A stretch of 17,853 nucleotides of DNA from an uncultured Oscillospiraceae bacterium (lineage in GTDB: Bacteria; Bacillota_A; Clostridia; Oscillospirales; Oscillospiraceae): assembly GCA_910579155.1 (NCBI GenBank), contig CAJTTS010000069.1, forward strand, positions 1 to 17,853. Direction: 5' to 3'. The notes below the pieces were generated by a model. It worked only from the letters and a program-made list of their open reading frames with translations, did no database searches and had not been told where the DNA came from. Shown here one piece after another: positions 6,164 through 12,947 of this stretch (its first letter is position 1; the number at the start of each line of letters is the position of its first letter). Both the position numbers and the translations under genes were made by a program.

Positions 6164-7294
6164 TCAAGCGAGCGCCGGGGCGGTCCCCTGGTAAACCTGG
6201 CAGTTCCCCTCCTCCATGGCGCCCAACGCATCGCGCAGAAACGCCGAGCCGCCGGAGCCGCACGCAATCTCCACAAAATTGACCCGATGAGAGTCCAGCC
6301 CCCGCACCATGGCGGAGCCGGTGGAGAAATCTTCCCCCAGCGTTGTGGCAGTCCACACCACATACCCCTCCCCGGCCAAGGCCCGCCGCCCCGCCTCGTC
6401 CAAGTTGGGGGCGCTGACCACCAGGGCGTTGTACCGGGCGGCCACGGCCAGCAACCTGCGCCCCGCCGCCCCTTGCGCCAGGCAATCCTCCACAGTTTCT
6501 CCGTCCAAAACCAGCCCCAGTGTATGGCCCGCCCCCACCAGGCGGCGGACCAAATCATCCTGCCCGGCAATCTCCTCCAGAGCGAAGAGGAACAGCGCCC
6601 GCTGTTCTCCGCCCTCCACCAGCCGGGCGCACTCCCCGGCCTCTTCGCCCCAGCGGAAGGCCAGGTACAGCTCCGCCCCGCTGAGCGGCTCGGAGGGCTC
6701 CACTTCGCCGGAGGGGACGGCGTCCACGCCCTCCCCCAGGCCGCCGGACTCCAGGTAACGGTTCCGGGCGCTGGCCAGGTTGTTGGCGGCCGCGTCGGCA
6801 AAATCCTGGTCGCTGAGAATAGCGGAGGCGCTGGTCACCCGGATCAGCGTCCCGTAAGGGGTCTGTGTCCGGGTACAGTTGATGGTGCCGAAATACTCGC
6901 AAAGCCAGTCGATGGGCAAAAATACCGTGGAATTGCGCACCATGGCCCGGACCGGCGCGGAATTGCCCTCCAAATCCACAGCGGTGTTGGCCTGGGTGTC
7001 GAAAATGACGCCCTTTTGCCCGCCGTCGGTGACCAGCACCGTGCGCCGGGTGTTGCTGTACAGGGCGCTCACCCCCAGGCTGAAGCCGTTCACCTGGTTG
7101 GACAGCATGGTGTAGGGCACGTATAGCACCCCGTTCACGGTGCGGGGCATGTTCTCCACGGTGAGGTCCATCAGCACGCGCTCGTTCACCGCCATCAGGT
7201 TCACATTGCCCACCGCGCCGGCGGCCGGGACCAGCAGTCCCAGCAGCAGCGCCGCGCAGAGCACCGGTAAAAGAACCTGTTTCCAGCGCCTCAC
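6164..7294 (-). CDS. Secreted copper-amine-oxidase-N-like (stalk) domain protein
   Basis: A 376-residue exported protein. A signal peptide is clear: MRRWKQ, a hydrophobic core VLLPVLCAALLLGLLV, then AAGAVG with probable cleavage near residue 27. Residues about 30-155 look like the beta-rich 'copper amine oxidase N-terminal' stalk domain (VNGVLYVPYTML, FLPIDWLCEYFG), which in Clostridia is a cell-surface module without oxidase activity. The C-terminal half (about 205-376) is less clear; HTLGLVLDG followed by LLAVAARYNALVVSAPN and GYVVWTAT faintly resembles a degenerate polysaccharide-deacetylase barrel, but I see no intact metal-binding triad. It starts with GTG overlapping the cinA stop as GTGA, so it is translationally coupled to cinA. 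Substrate and role are unknown; extracytoplasmic location is the firmest statement. Confidence 0.75.
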   Translation of the reverse strand: MRRWKQVLLPVLCAALLLGLLVPAAGAVGNVNLMAVNERVLMDLTVENMPRTVNGVLYVPYTMLSNQVNGFSLGVSALYSNTRRTVLVTDGGQKGVIFDTQANTAVDLEGNSAPVRAMVRNSTVFLPIDWLCEYFGTINCTRTQTPYGTLIRVTSASAILSDQDFADAAANNLASARNRYLESGGLGEGVDAVPSGEVEPSEPLSGAELYLAFRWGEEAGECARLVEGGEQRALFLFALEEIAGQDDLVRRLVGAGHTLGLVLDGETVEDCLAQGAAGRRLLAVAARYNALVVSAPNLDEAGRRALAGEGYVVWTATTLGEDFSTGSAMVRGLDSHRVNFVEIACGSGGSAFLRDALGAMEEGNCQVYQGTAPALA

Positions 7295-8577
7295 CCCTCC
7301 GCCTCCTTTGCCCGTTCACTATCCGGCGCCAGCCCGGCCAGCCACCGCCGGGCCATGTCCAGGGCGTGGTTGGCCGCCAGGTTCCGGATGCGGTCCCGCC
7401 GCGCCCGGGGGCCGGACAGGTTCAGCCGCTTCACCCACAGGCCGTCGGGAGCCGCCAGGGCGGTATACACCAGCCCCACCGGGTTGCCCCGCTCGTCGGG
7501 GTCCGGGCCAGCCACCCCGGTGACGGCCACCGCCAGGTCGCAGCCCAGGGCCTTTTGCGCCCCCCGGGCCATCTGCTCGGCCACCTCGGGGCACACCGCG
7601 CCCTTCTCGTCCAGCAGGGCCTGGGACACCCCCAGCGCCCCTGCCTTTACCTCGCAGTGGTAGCTGACCACGCCGCCTTTGAACACCGACGCCGCCCCCG
7701 GCACGTCGGTGATCCGCTTGGCAATCAGGCCGCCGGTGCAGCTCTCCGCCGTGCCCAGGGTCAGGCCCCGCGCCCGGGCCCCGTCCAGCACCACCTGCTC
7801 CAGGCCGGACACATCCGCGCCGTAAACCAGGTCGCCAAACAGGCCGCGTACCTCCGCCTCGATGGGGGCAATGAGCCCGTCCGCCTCCGCTTCCGTTTCC
7901 GCCTTGGCGGTGATGCGCAGCTCCACCTCGCCCTCCTTGGCGTAGGGGGCCAGGGTTGGATTGGTCAACTCGTTCATCCGGTCCCGGAGCCTGTCCTCCA
8001 CCGCCGACTCCCCCATGCCGAATATGCGCAGCGTGCGGGAGCGGATGACCCCCTCGCTCAAGCGGGCCAGCCAAGACGCGGCCCGCTCCCGGAACATGGG
8101 CAGGCACTCGCTTGGCGGTCCGGGGAGCATAACCACGCAGGTCCCGTCCGCCTCAAAGGCGCAGCCGGGGGCGGTGCCCCAGGCGTTGTCCAGCACGTCG
8201 CAGCCCTCGGGGAGATACGCCTGCTGAAGGTTGTTCTCCGTCATCTCCTTGCCCATCCGGGCAAAGAAGCGCTTGATGCCCTCGGCGCACTCGGGGTGGT
8301 AAATCAGATGCTTGCCAAAGCACTCCGCCAGGGTCTGCTTGGTCAGATCGTCGCAGGTGGGACCCAGGCCGCCGGTGGTGATGAGCACGTCCGCCCGGCT
8401 CCGGGCCAGCTCCACAGCGGCCTTCAGCCGGCCCGGATTGTCCCCCACCACGGAGTGGTACAGCACGTTCAGCCCCAATCCCGACAGCTCCCGGCTCAGC
8501 GCCTGGGCGTCGGAATTGACGATATTGCCCAGCAGCAGCTCGGTGCCCACGCTCAGCAGTTCCACGGTATGGCTCAT
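7291..8577 (-). CDS. cinA: CinA: COG1058 domain fused to PncC-type NMN amidohydrolase domain
   Basis: A 428-residue, full-length CinA. The N-terminal molybdopterin-binding-like domain (about 1-170, with ELLSVGTELLLGNIVNSD and TTGGLGPTCDDLT at 67-79) is linked to nucleotide pyrophosphatase activity in the family. The C-terminal PncC domain (about 263-413, with TAESCTGG at 276-283, VFKGGVVSYH and AVTGVAGPDPDERGNPVGLVY) deamidates nicotinamide mononucleotide for pyridine-nucleotide recycling. In Firmicutes the gene is named for competence/damage induction, but recA is not adjacent here. AGGAGG lies 8 bases before the ATG. It has its own promoter, divergent from the aro operon, and shares a transcript with the secreted protein downstream. 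Confidence 0.96.
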   Translation of the reverse strand: MSHTVELLSVGTELLLGNIVNSDAQALSRELSGLGLNVLYHSVVGDNPGRLKAAVELARSRADVLITTGGLGPTCDDLTKQTLAECFGKHLIYHPECAEGIKRFFARMGKEMTENNLQQAYLPEGCDVLDNAWGTAPGCAFEADGTCVVMLPGPPSECLPMFRERAASWLARLSEGVIRSRTLRIFGMGESAVEDRLRDRMNELTNPTLAPYAKEGEVELRITAKAETEAEADGLIAPIEAEVRGLFGDLVYGADVSGLEQVVLDGARARGLTLGTAESCTGGLIAKRITDVPGAASVFKGGVVSYHCEVKAGALGVSQALLDEKGAVCPEVAEQMARGAQKALGCDLAVAVTGVAGPDPDERGNPVGLVYTALAAPDGLWVKRLNLSGPRARRDRIRNLAANHALDMARRWLAGLAPDSERAKEAEG

Positions 8578-8613
8578 AACGACGGCCTCCTTGAATCCTT
8601 GAAATTTCTTCTC

Positions 8614-8643
8614 ATTCTATCCCCGCAGCCCCCGGCCTGTCAA
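8614..8643 (-). promoter_or_regulatory. Sigma-A promoter of cinA
   Basis: On the minus strand a perfect TTGACA (8643-8638), an 18-bp spacer and TAGAAT (8619-8614, 5/6) precede cinA. The predicted start near 8607 leaves a leader of about 30 nt. It is back-to-back with the aro operon promoter, about 50 bp away. Confidence 0.8.
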
Positions 8644-8695
8644 GGGAAAAGAGCAGCGCGGTGACCGGCCCCCAGGGGACGCGGCAAAAAAGTTC

Positions 8696-8724
8696 TTGCA
8701 TTTCACTTGATTAAAGTATATAAT
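8696..8724 (+). promoter_or_regulatory. Promoter of the aromatic (aro) operon leader
   Basis: TTGCAT (8696-8701, 3/6) and a perfect TATAAT (8719-8724) are 17 bp apart. Transcription would begin near 8731, giving an approximately 270-nt leader before aroF at 9004, which is long enough for the attenuator described below. Confidence 0.75.
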
Positions 8725-8738
8725 AGCTCAAGTTCCTA

Positions 8739-8763
8739 TCACAATGGCGCTGTGCGCCTGTGA
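8739..8763 (+). ncRNA. 5' hairpin of the aro leader transcript
   Basis: TCACA (8739-8743) pairs with TGTGA (8759-8763) and GGCGC (8746-8750) with GCGCC (8754-8758), with a TGT loop and a two-base AT bulge. It starts about 8 nt from the predicted transcript end. It may stabilise the RNA; its TGCGCC strand could also pair with GGCGCG at 8889-8894. Confidence 0.5.
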
Positions 8764-8801
8764 AAGGGGCCCCAAAATCCAAATCAGCGAGGTATCCCCT
8801 C

Positions 8802-8897
8802 ATGTCTCTCCCCCACGCCAACAGCTTCACCTTTACCTATGGCTGGACCCGATTTAACGTGTCCGGCTATTTTGGCGTGTTCCAGCGCGGCGCGTGA
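8802..8897 (+). CDS. Aromatic-rich leader peptide of the aro operon
   Basis: A 31-codon ORF starting with ATG at 8802 and ending with TGA at 8895-8897. It encodes Phe at 9, 11, 18, 24 and 27, Tyr at 13 and 23, and Trp at 15: eight aromatic residues within 19 codons. A GAGG site (8789-8792) precedes the start by 9 bases. It lies in the leader between the operon promoter and an intrinsic terminator, just before the first enzyme of aromatic synthesis. This is the arrangement of attenuation leader peptides such as those of trp and phe operons. The product is probably a short-lived sensor with no function of its own. Ribosomes stalled for lack of charged tRNA-Phe, -Tyr or -Trp would leave the ORF's 3' end free to form the antiterminator. 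I do not know a named homologue. Confidence 0.82.
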   Translation: MSLPHANSFTFTYGWTRFNVSGYFGVFQRGA

Positions 8898-8955
8898 GTG
8901 AGGGGCGGCAGGCCCCGCCTGAGTTTGTGCATCATCGGGAAGCTCATGGACCGCG
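8886..8955 (+). promoter_or_regulatory. Antiterminator alternative structure of the aro attenuator
   Basis: CGCGGCGCGTGAGT (8886-8899), covering the last codons and stop of the leader peptide, can pair with 8942-8955 (GCTCATGGACCGCG). This gives five GC pairs, a 2x2 internal loop and seven further pairs, two of them G-U. It uses the left arm of the terminator, so the two structures exclude each other. A GC-rich hairpin (8902-8919) can form in the intervening loop. A ribosome at the stop codon would cover the first strand and favour termination. Confidence 0.65.
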
Positions 8956-8981
8956 CGCGGTCTGTGGGCTTCTTTATTTTT
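8940..8981 (+). terminator. Intrinsic terminator (attenuator) upstream of aroF
   Basis: Arms 8940-8955 and 8956-8971 are complementary along all 16 positions (three G-U pairs), centred on GACCGCGCGCGGTC. They are followed by TCTTTATTTTT (8971-8981). It ends 22 bp before the aroF ATG with no gene between, so it can only serve to abort transcription before the operon. Confidence 0.88.
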
Positions 8982-9003
8982 CAAAGAAAAGGGAGCTTTT
9001 ATT

Positions 9004-10026
9004 ATGGTTATTGTCATGAAACCCGGTGTCAGCCAGGAAAAGATTCAGGCTCTTGTGTCCCAGTTGGAACACGACCACGGCGTCACCGTGGGTATTACCA
9101 ACGGCGTGGGCTGCTCCATCCTGGGGCTGGTGGGCGACACTGCCCATATCGACCTGGACAAGCTGTCCTGGAACGACGACGTGGACCGGGTCATGCGGGT
9201 ACAGGAGCCTTACAAGAAGGCCAACCGCAAGTTCCACCCCGAGGACACTGTGGTGGACGTGTCCGGGGTCCCCATCGGCGGCGGGGACAGGTTCACCGTC
9301 ATCGCCGGACCCTGCTCGGTGGAGAGCGAGGAGCAGATCATCGGCGTGGCCCGGGACGTGAAAGACGCCGGGGCCGCCCTGCTGCGGGGCGGGGCGTTCA
9401 AGCCCCGTACCTCCCCCTACTCCTTCCAGGGCATGGGCACCGACGGGCTGGAGCTGCTGTTGGAGGCCAAGGCCGCCACCGGCCTGCCCATCGTGTCCGA
9501 GATCATGGCCCCCCGGTATTGCGAGCTGTTCGAGGAGAAGGTGGACCTGGTGCAGGTGGGCGCCCGGAATATGCAGAACTTCGACCTTTTGAAAGAGGTG
9601 GGTAAGCTGTCCAAGCCGGTGCTGCTCAAGCGGGGGCTGTCCAACACCTACGAAGAGTGGATCATGTCGGCGGAGTATATCATGGCCGCGGGCAATGAGA
9701 ACGTAATTCTGTGCGAGCGGGGCGTGCGTACCTTCGAGACCTACACCCGCAACACCCTGGACCTGTCCGCCATCCCGGCCATCCGAAAGATGAGCCACCT
9801 GCCCATCGTGGTGGACCCCTCCCATGCCGCGGGCATGTACTGGATGGTGGAGCCGCTGGCCATGGCCGCCGTGGCCGTGGGGGCGGACGGCCTGATGGTG
9901 GAGGTCCACAACGACCCCCCTCATGCCAAGTGTGATGGGGCCCAGTCCCTGACGCCGGAGAAGTTCCGGCATCTGATGGGCAAATTGAACCCGCTGATCG
10001 AGCTGATGGGAAAGAAGCTGGTGTAA
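9004..10026 (+). CDS. aroF: 3-deoxy-7-phosphoheptulonate (DAHP) synthase, type I-beta
   Basis: Condenses phosphoenolpyruvate and erythrose 4-phosphate, the committing step of aromatic synthesis. The 340-residue protein has an N-terminal ferredoxin-like regulatory domain (about 1-70) joined to a KDO8P/DAHP-synthase barrel, as in Thermotoga maritima, where Tyr and Phe inhibit through that domain. Motifs are AGPCSVES (101-108), GGAFKPRTSPYSFQG (129-143), QVGARNMQNF (185-194), LLKRG, CERGVRTFE and VVDPSHAAG. Metal ligands C104, H274, E300 and D311 are present, each two positions later than in the Thermotoga enzyme. The ATG follows GGGAGC by about 8 bases, just after the attenuator. It is first in the operon, so the pathway is likely controlled twice: by attenuation and by feedback inhibition (inferred from family). 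Confidence 0.97.
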   Translation: MVIVMKPGVSQEKIQALVSQLEHDHGVTVGITNGVGCSILGLVGDTAHIDLDKLSWNDDVDRVMRVQEPYKKANRKFHPEDTVVDVSGVPIGGGDRFTVIAGPCSVESEEQIIGVARDVKDAGAALLRGGAFKPRTSPYSFQGMGTDGLELLLEAKAATGLPIVSEIMAPRYCELFEEKVDLVQVGARNMQNFDLLKEVGKLSKPVLLKRGLSNTYEEWIMSAEYIMAAGNENVILCERGVRTFETYTRNTLDLSAIPAIRKMSHLPIVVDPSHAAGMYWMVEPLAMAAVAVGADGLMVEVHNDPPHAKCDGAQSLTPEKFRHLMGKLNPLIELMGKKLV

Positions 10027-10028
10027 TT

Positions 10029-11111
10029 ATGAAAACTCTCACTGTGGCCCTGCCGGGCCGTGAGTATGACATTTTGATTGAACGCGGTCTGCTCGCCCAG
10101 ACCGGGCAGCACGTCCGGGCGGTCCTGCCGAAGGCCGCCAAGCTGGCCGTGGTCACCGACAGTAACGTGGAACCCCTTTACGGCAAGCATGTGCTGGACA
10201 GCTTAACCGCCGCCGGGTTTGAGGCGGAGCTCTTCCCCATCCCCGCCGGGGAGGAAAGCAAAAACCCGTCCCAACTGGTCCGGCTGTGGGAGGGCTTCAT
10301 GAACTTCGGCCTCACCCGCACCGACGGCATGGTCGCCCTGGGCGGCGGCGTGGTGGGGGACCTGGCGGGCTTTGCCGCCGCCACCGTGCTGCGGGGGGTT
10401 GCCCTCGTCCAGATCCCTACCACCCTGCTGGCCCAAGTGGACTCCTCCGTGGGCGGCAAGGTGGCCGTGGACCTGAAAGCAGGGAAAAATCTGGCCGGGG
10501 CCTTCTACCAGCCCAAGTTGGTGCTCATGGACCCGGATGTACTGAACACCCTGAACCTGCCCCGGTTCATGGACGGCATGGCGGAGGTAATCAAATACGG
10601 CTGCATCTGGGACGCCGAGTTCTTCGATTTCCTCACCGCCCGCCCCTCCCGGGAATCACTGATGGCGGACATCGAACACATTCTGTATACTTCGTGCGAT
10701 ATTAAACGTAAAGTGGTCATAGAGGACGAGCTGGACACCGGCCTACGGATGATTTTGAACTTCGGCCACACCCTGGGCCACGCCTACGAGCTGGCGGGGC
10801 ACTACGTGGAGTGGAGCCACGGCGAGGCGGTGGCGGCGGGTATGTGCGCCGCGGCCAAGCTGGGCGTATCGCTGGGGACCACCCCGCCGGAGCTGCCCGG
10901 CCGGCTGGAAGATGCCTTGGCAAGCCTGGGACTGCCCACGCTGATTCACTGCACCGCCGAGGAGTACGCCGCCGCCATCGGCTTGGATAAAAAGGGGGCG
11001 GGCTCAGACATCACCCTCATCCTGCTGGACCAAATGGGCCATGCCGTCCCCCATAAAATGCCCAAGGCGCGGCTGATACGTCTGCTCAATTCCTTCAATC
11101 AGGTTCCCTGA
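10029..11111 (+). CDS. aroB: 3-dehydroquinate synthase
   Basis: Second shikimate step: converts DAHP to 3-dehydroquinate with NAD+ and a divalent metal. The 360-residue length is normal. Visible are the NAD-binding GGGVVGDLAGFAAAT (105-119), IPTTLLAQVDSSVGGKVAVD (129-148), AGAFYQP (156-162), AEVIKYG (185-191), NFGHTLGHAYE (244-254) and EWSHGEAVAAG (261-271). The metal ligands E186, H247 and H264 are in place. The start is only two bases after the aroF stop, and the upstream purine-rich GGGAAAGAAG lies within the end of aroF, so the two are probably translated in tandem. Confidence 0.97.
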   Translation: MKTLTVALPGREYDILIERGLLAQTGQHVRAVLPKAAKLAVVTDSNVEPLYGKHVLDSLTAAGFEAELFPIPAGEESKNPSQLVRLWEGFMNFGLTRTDGMVALGGGVVGDLAGFAAATVLRGVALVQIPTTLLAQVDSSVGGKVAVDLKAGKNLAGAFYQPKLVLMDPDVLNTLNLPRFMDGMAEVIKYGCIWDAEFFDFLTARPSRESLMADIEHILYTSCDIKRKVVIEDELDTGLRMILNFGHTLGHAYELAGHYVEWSHGEAVAAGMCAAAKLGVSLGTTPPELPGRLEDALASLGLPTLIHCTAEEYAAAIGLDKKGAGSDITLILLDQMGHAVPHKMPKARLIRLLNSFNQVP

Positions 11112-11136
11112 CCTGTATGTTCCGGGAGGTAGTTTC

Positions 11137-12390
11137 ATGGACATCACGATCACGCCGTCCAAGCTCAAGGGGCAGGTCGCCCCGCCGCCCTCCAAGTCCC
11201 AGGCCCACCGGGCCCTCATCGCCGCCGCCCTGGCGGAGAGGGAGAGCGTCATCTCCAACGTGGCCTTCTCCCAGGACATTGAGGCAACCATAAACTGCCT
11301 GGAAAACCTGGGCGCACACTTTGTCCTGGACGGGTCCGCCGTCACCGTCCAGGGTATGGGGGCAAACCCCATGTCTCCCCTGCGGCGCATGGCTTATCCA
11401 AGGCTGGACTGCGGGGAAAGCGGTTCTACGCTGCGGTTCCTCATTCCTGTGGCTCTGGCGGTGCGGGGAGGCGGCATTTTTTCGGGCCGGGGGCGGCTGA
11501 TGGAACGGCCCCAGAAGCCCTATTTCGACCTGTTCGATGAAAAGGGCATCGTTTACGAGCAGCAGGACGGCATGCTCACCGTCAGCGGAATGCTTACGCC
11601 GGGAACCTACCGGCTCCCCGGCGACGTGTCCTCCCAGTTCGTCACCGGGCTGCTGTACGCCCTGCCCCTGCTGGATGGGGATTCTGAAATTGTCCTTACC
11701 TCCGATTTAGAGAGCTGGGGGTATATTGACATGACGCTGGCTGTGCTCAAAGCCTTCGGGATCCAGGCCAAATGGGAGAATACCAGCACGCTTTTCATAC
11801 CTGGCGGGCAGATCTATCGCCCCTGCGATATGACCATTGAGGCCGACTGGTCCCAGGCAGGATTCTGGTATGCGGCTGAATTTTTAGGGAATCCGGTGGA
11901 AATTACCGGCTTAGATACCCGTTCCGCCCAGGGGGACCGGGCCATCGACGGCTTTGCCCGGCAACTGGGCCAGTCCCTGGACCCGAAGCCAGGCATAAAG
12001 CTGGACGTGTCGGGCTGTCCCGACCTGGTGCCGCCGCTGGCGGCTATGGCCGCGCTGCGGGCAGGAGAGACCACCCGTCTGGTCAACGCCGCCCGCCTGC
12101 GCATCAAGGAAAGCGACCGGCTGGCCTCCGTCACGGCGGCGCTCAGCGCCCTGGGCGCGGACGTGGCCGAGGGGCCGGATTCCCTCACCATCCGAGGAAA
12201 GGAAGCGCTGGCAGGAGGAGCCACAGTGGACAGCTTCAACGACCACCGCATCGCCATGATGGCCGCCGTGGCCGCCACCCGATGTGTAAAGCCTATTACC
12301 ATTACAGACGCTCAGTGCGTGGCCAAGTCCTACCCCGATTTCTGGGAGGTATATGAGCGGCTGGGCGGAAAAATCCAGAAAAGCGAGTGA
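11137..12390 (+). CDS. aroA: 3-phosphoshikimate 1-carboxyvinyltransferase (EPSP synthase)
   Basis: Sixth shikimate step: transfers enolpyruvate from PEP to shikimate 3-phosphate. The 417-residue protein contains PPSKSQAHR (17-25, K20), the PEP loop CGESGSTLRFLIP (92-104), GDVSSQFVTGLL (162-173), a central Asp in CPDLVPP (D296), RIKESDR (322-328) and FNDHRIAMM (367-375). All are hallmarks of an active enzyme. In the PEP loop the positions equivalent to E. coli T97 and P101 are S97 and F101, and numbering coincides because the N-termini align. Changes at these sites affect glyphosate binding in other EPSP synthases. GGGAGG stands 7-8 bases before the ATG. Its TGA overlaps or abuts the start of the acetyltransferase gene. 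Confidence 0.97.
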   Translation: MDITITPSKLKGQVAPPPSKSQAHRALIAAALAERESVISNVAFSQDIEATINCLENLGAHFVLDGSAVTVQGMGANPMSPLRRMAYPRLDCGESGSTLRFLIPVALAVRGGGIFSGRGRLMERPQKPYFDLFDEKGIVYEQQDGMLTVSGMLTPGTYRLPGDVSSQFVTGLLYALPLLDGDSEIVLTSDLESWGYIDMTLAVLKAFGIQAKWENTSTLFIPGGQIYRPCDMTIEADWSQAGFWYAAEFLGNPVEITGLDTRSAQGDRAIDGFARQLGQSLDPKPGIKLDVSGCPDLVPPLAAMAALRAGETTRLVNAARLRIKESDRLASVTAALSALGADVAEGPDSLTIRGKEALAGGATVDSFNDHRIAMMAAVAATRCVKPITITDAQCVAKSYPDFWEVYERLGGKIQKSE

Positions 12391-12395
12391 AGATA

Positions 12396-12923
12396 ATGGA
12401 TACCATCAAATTAGTCCTCCCCACGGAGGAATACTTGGATCAGGTGTGGGCCTACCGCCAGGAGTGTATTGACGCGGGCAGCTCCATGGACGGCTGCGGC
12501 CCCCTGCGGTCCAGCGAAAGCAAGGAGCAGTGGCTGGCGCACGTCCGCGCGTATATGGACCCCGCCACCGTTCCGGAGGGGAAGGTGCAGGCCACACAGT
12601 TCCTTGCTATCCGGAAATCGGACGGCAAAGTGGTGGCCATGATCCAGATCCGGCACTATTTCAATGAGTATCTGGAGAAGTACGCTGGACACATCGGCTA
12701 CTCCACCCGCCCGTCCGAGCGCCGGAAAGGTTACGCCAAGGAGATGCTCCGGCTGGCCCTGCCCTTCTGTCAAGAGATCGGCCTTGATAGGGTGCTCATC
12801 TCCTGCGAGCCGGACAACCCCGGCAGCCGCCGCACCATTATAGCCAACGGCGGCGTGTACGAGAACACCGTCCACGAGCCCGGCGAGGACATCGACGTGG
12901 AACGGTATTGGATCACCCTCTAA
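12396..12923 (+). CDS. GNAT-family N-acetyltransferase
   Basis: A 175-residue single-domain acetyltransferase that would use acetyl-CoA. The acetyl-CoA-binding signature is RPSERRKGYAKEMLRLAL (Rxx-G-x-A type, about 112-129), preceded by the strand GHIGYSTRP and followed by a beta-bulge strand VLISCEPDNPGSRRTIIANGG. The substrate is not evident. An alternative GTG start at 12387 would overlap the aroA TGA by four bases. I prefer the ATG at 12396 because related proteins begin near here and GAGTG lies 6-7 bases upstream. It sits between aroA and aroC, so it is co-transcribed with the pathway; whether it acts on an aromatic metabolite or is a passenger is open. Confidence 0.87.
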   Translation: MDTIKLVLPTEEYLDQVWAYRQECIDAGSSMDGCGPLRSSESKEQWLAHVRAYMDPATVPEGKVQATQFLAIRKSDGKVVAMIQIRHYFNEYLEKYAGHIGYSTRPSERRKGYAKEMLRLALPFCQEIGLDRVLISCEPDNPGSRRTIIANGGVYENTVHEPGEDIDVERYWITL

Positions 12924-12947
12924 CCATATACGAGGAGTTATAACACC

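Noticed and set aside
7366..8664. 432-codon plus-strand open frame opposite cinA
   Set aside because: Antisense to cinA, which has strong motifs, an AGGAGG site and a promoter; the translation is low-complexity and has no ribosome site.
8731..9003. T-box riboswitch or TRAP-regulated leader before aroF
   Set aside because: No T-box signature AGGGTGGNACCGCG and no series of spaced GAG/UAG triplets; the leader peptide with terminator/antiterminator explains the region better.
8974..9972. 332-codon minus-strand frame opposite aroF
   Set aside because: Shadow of the DAHP synthase gene; overlaps the attenuator terminator and has no recognisable domain.
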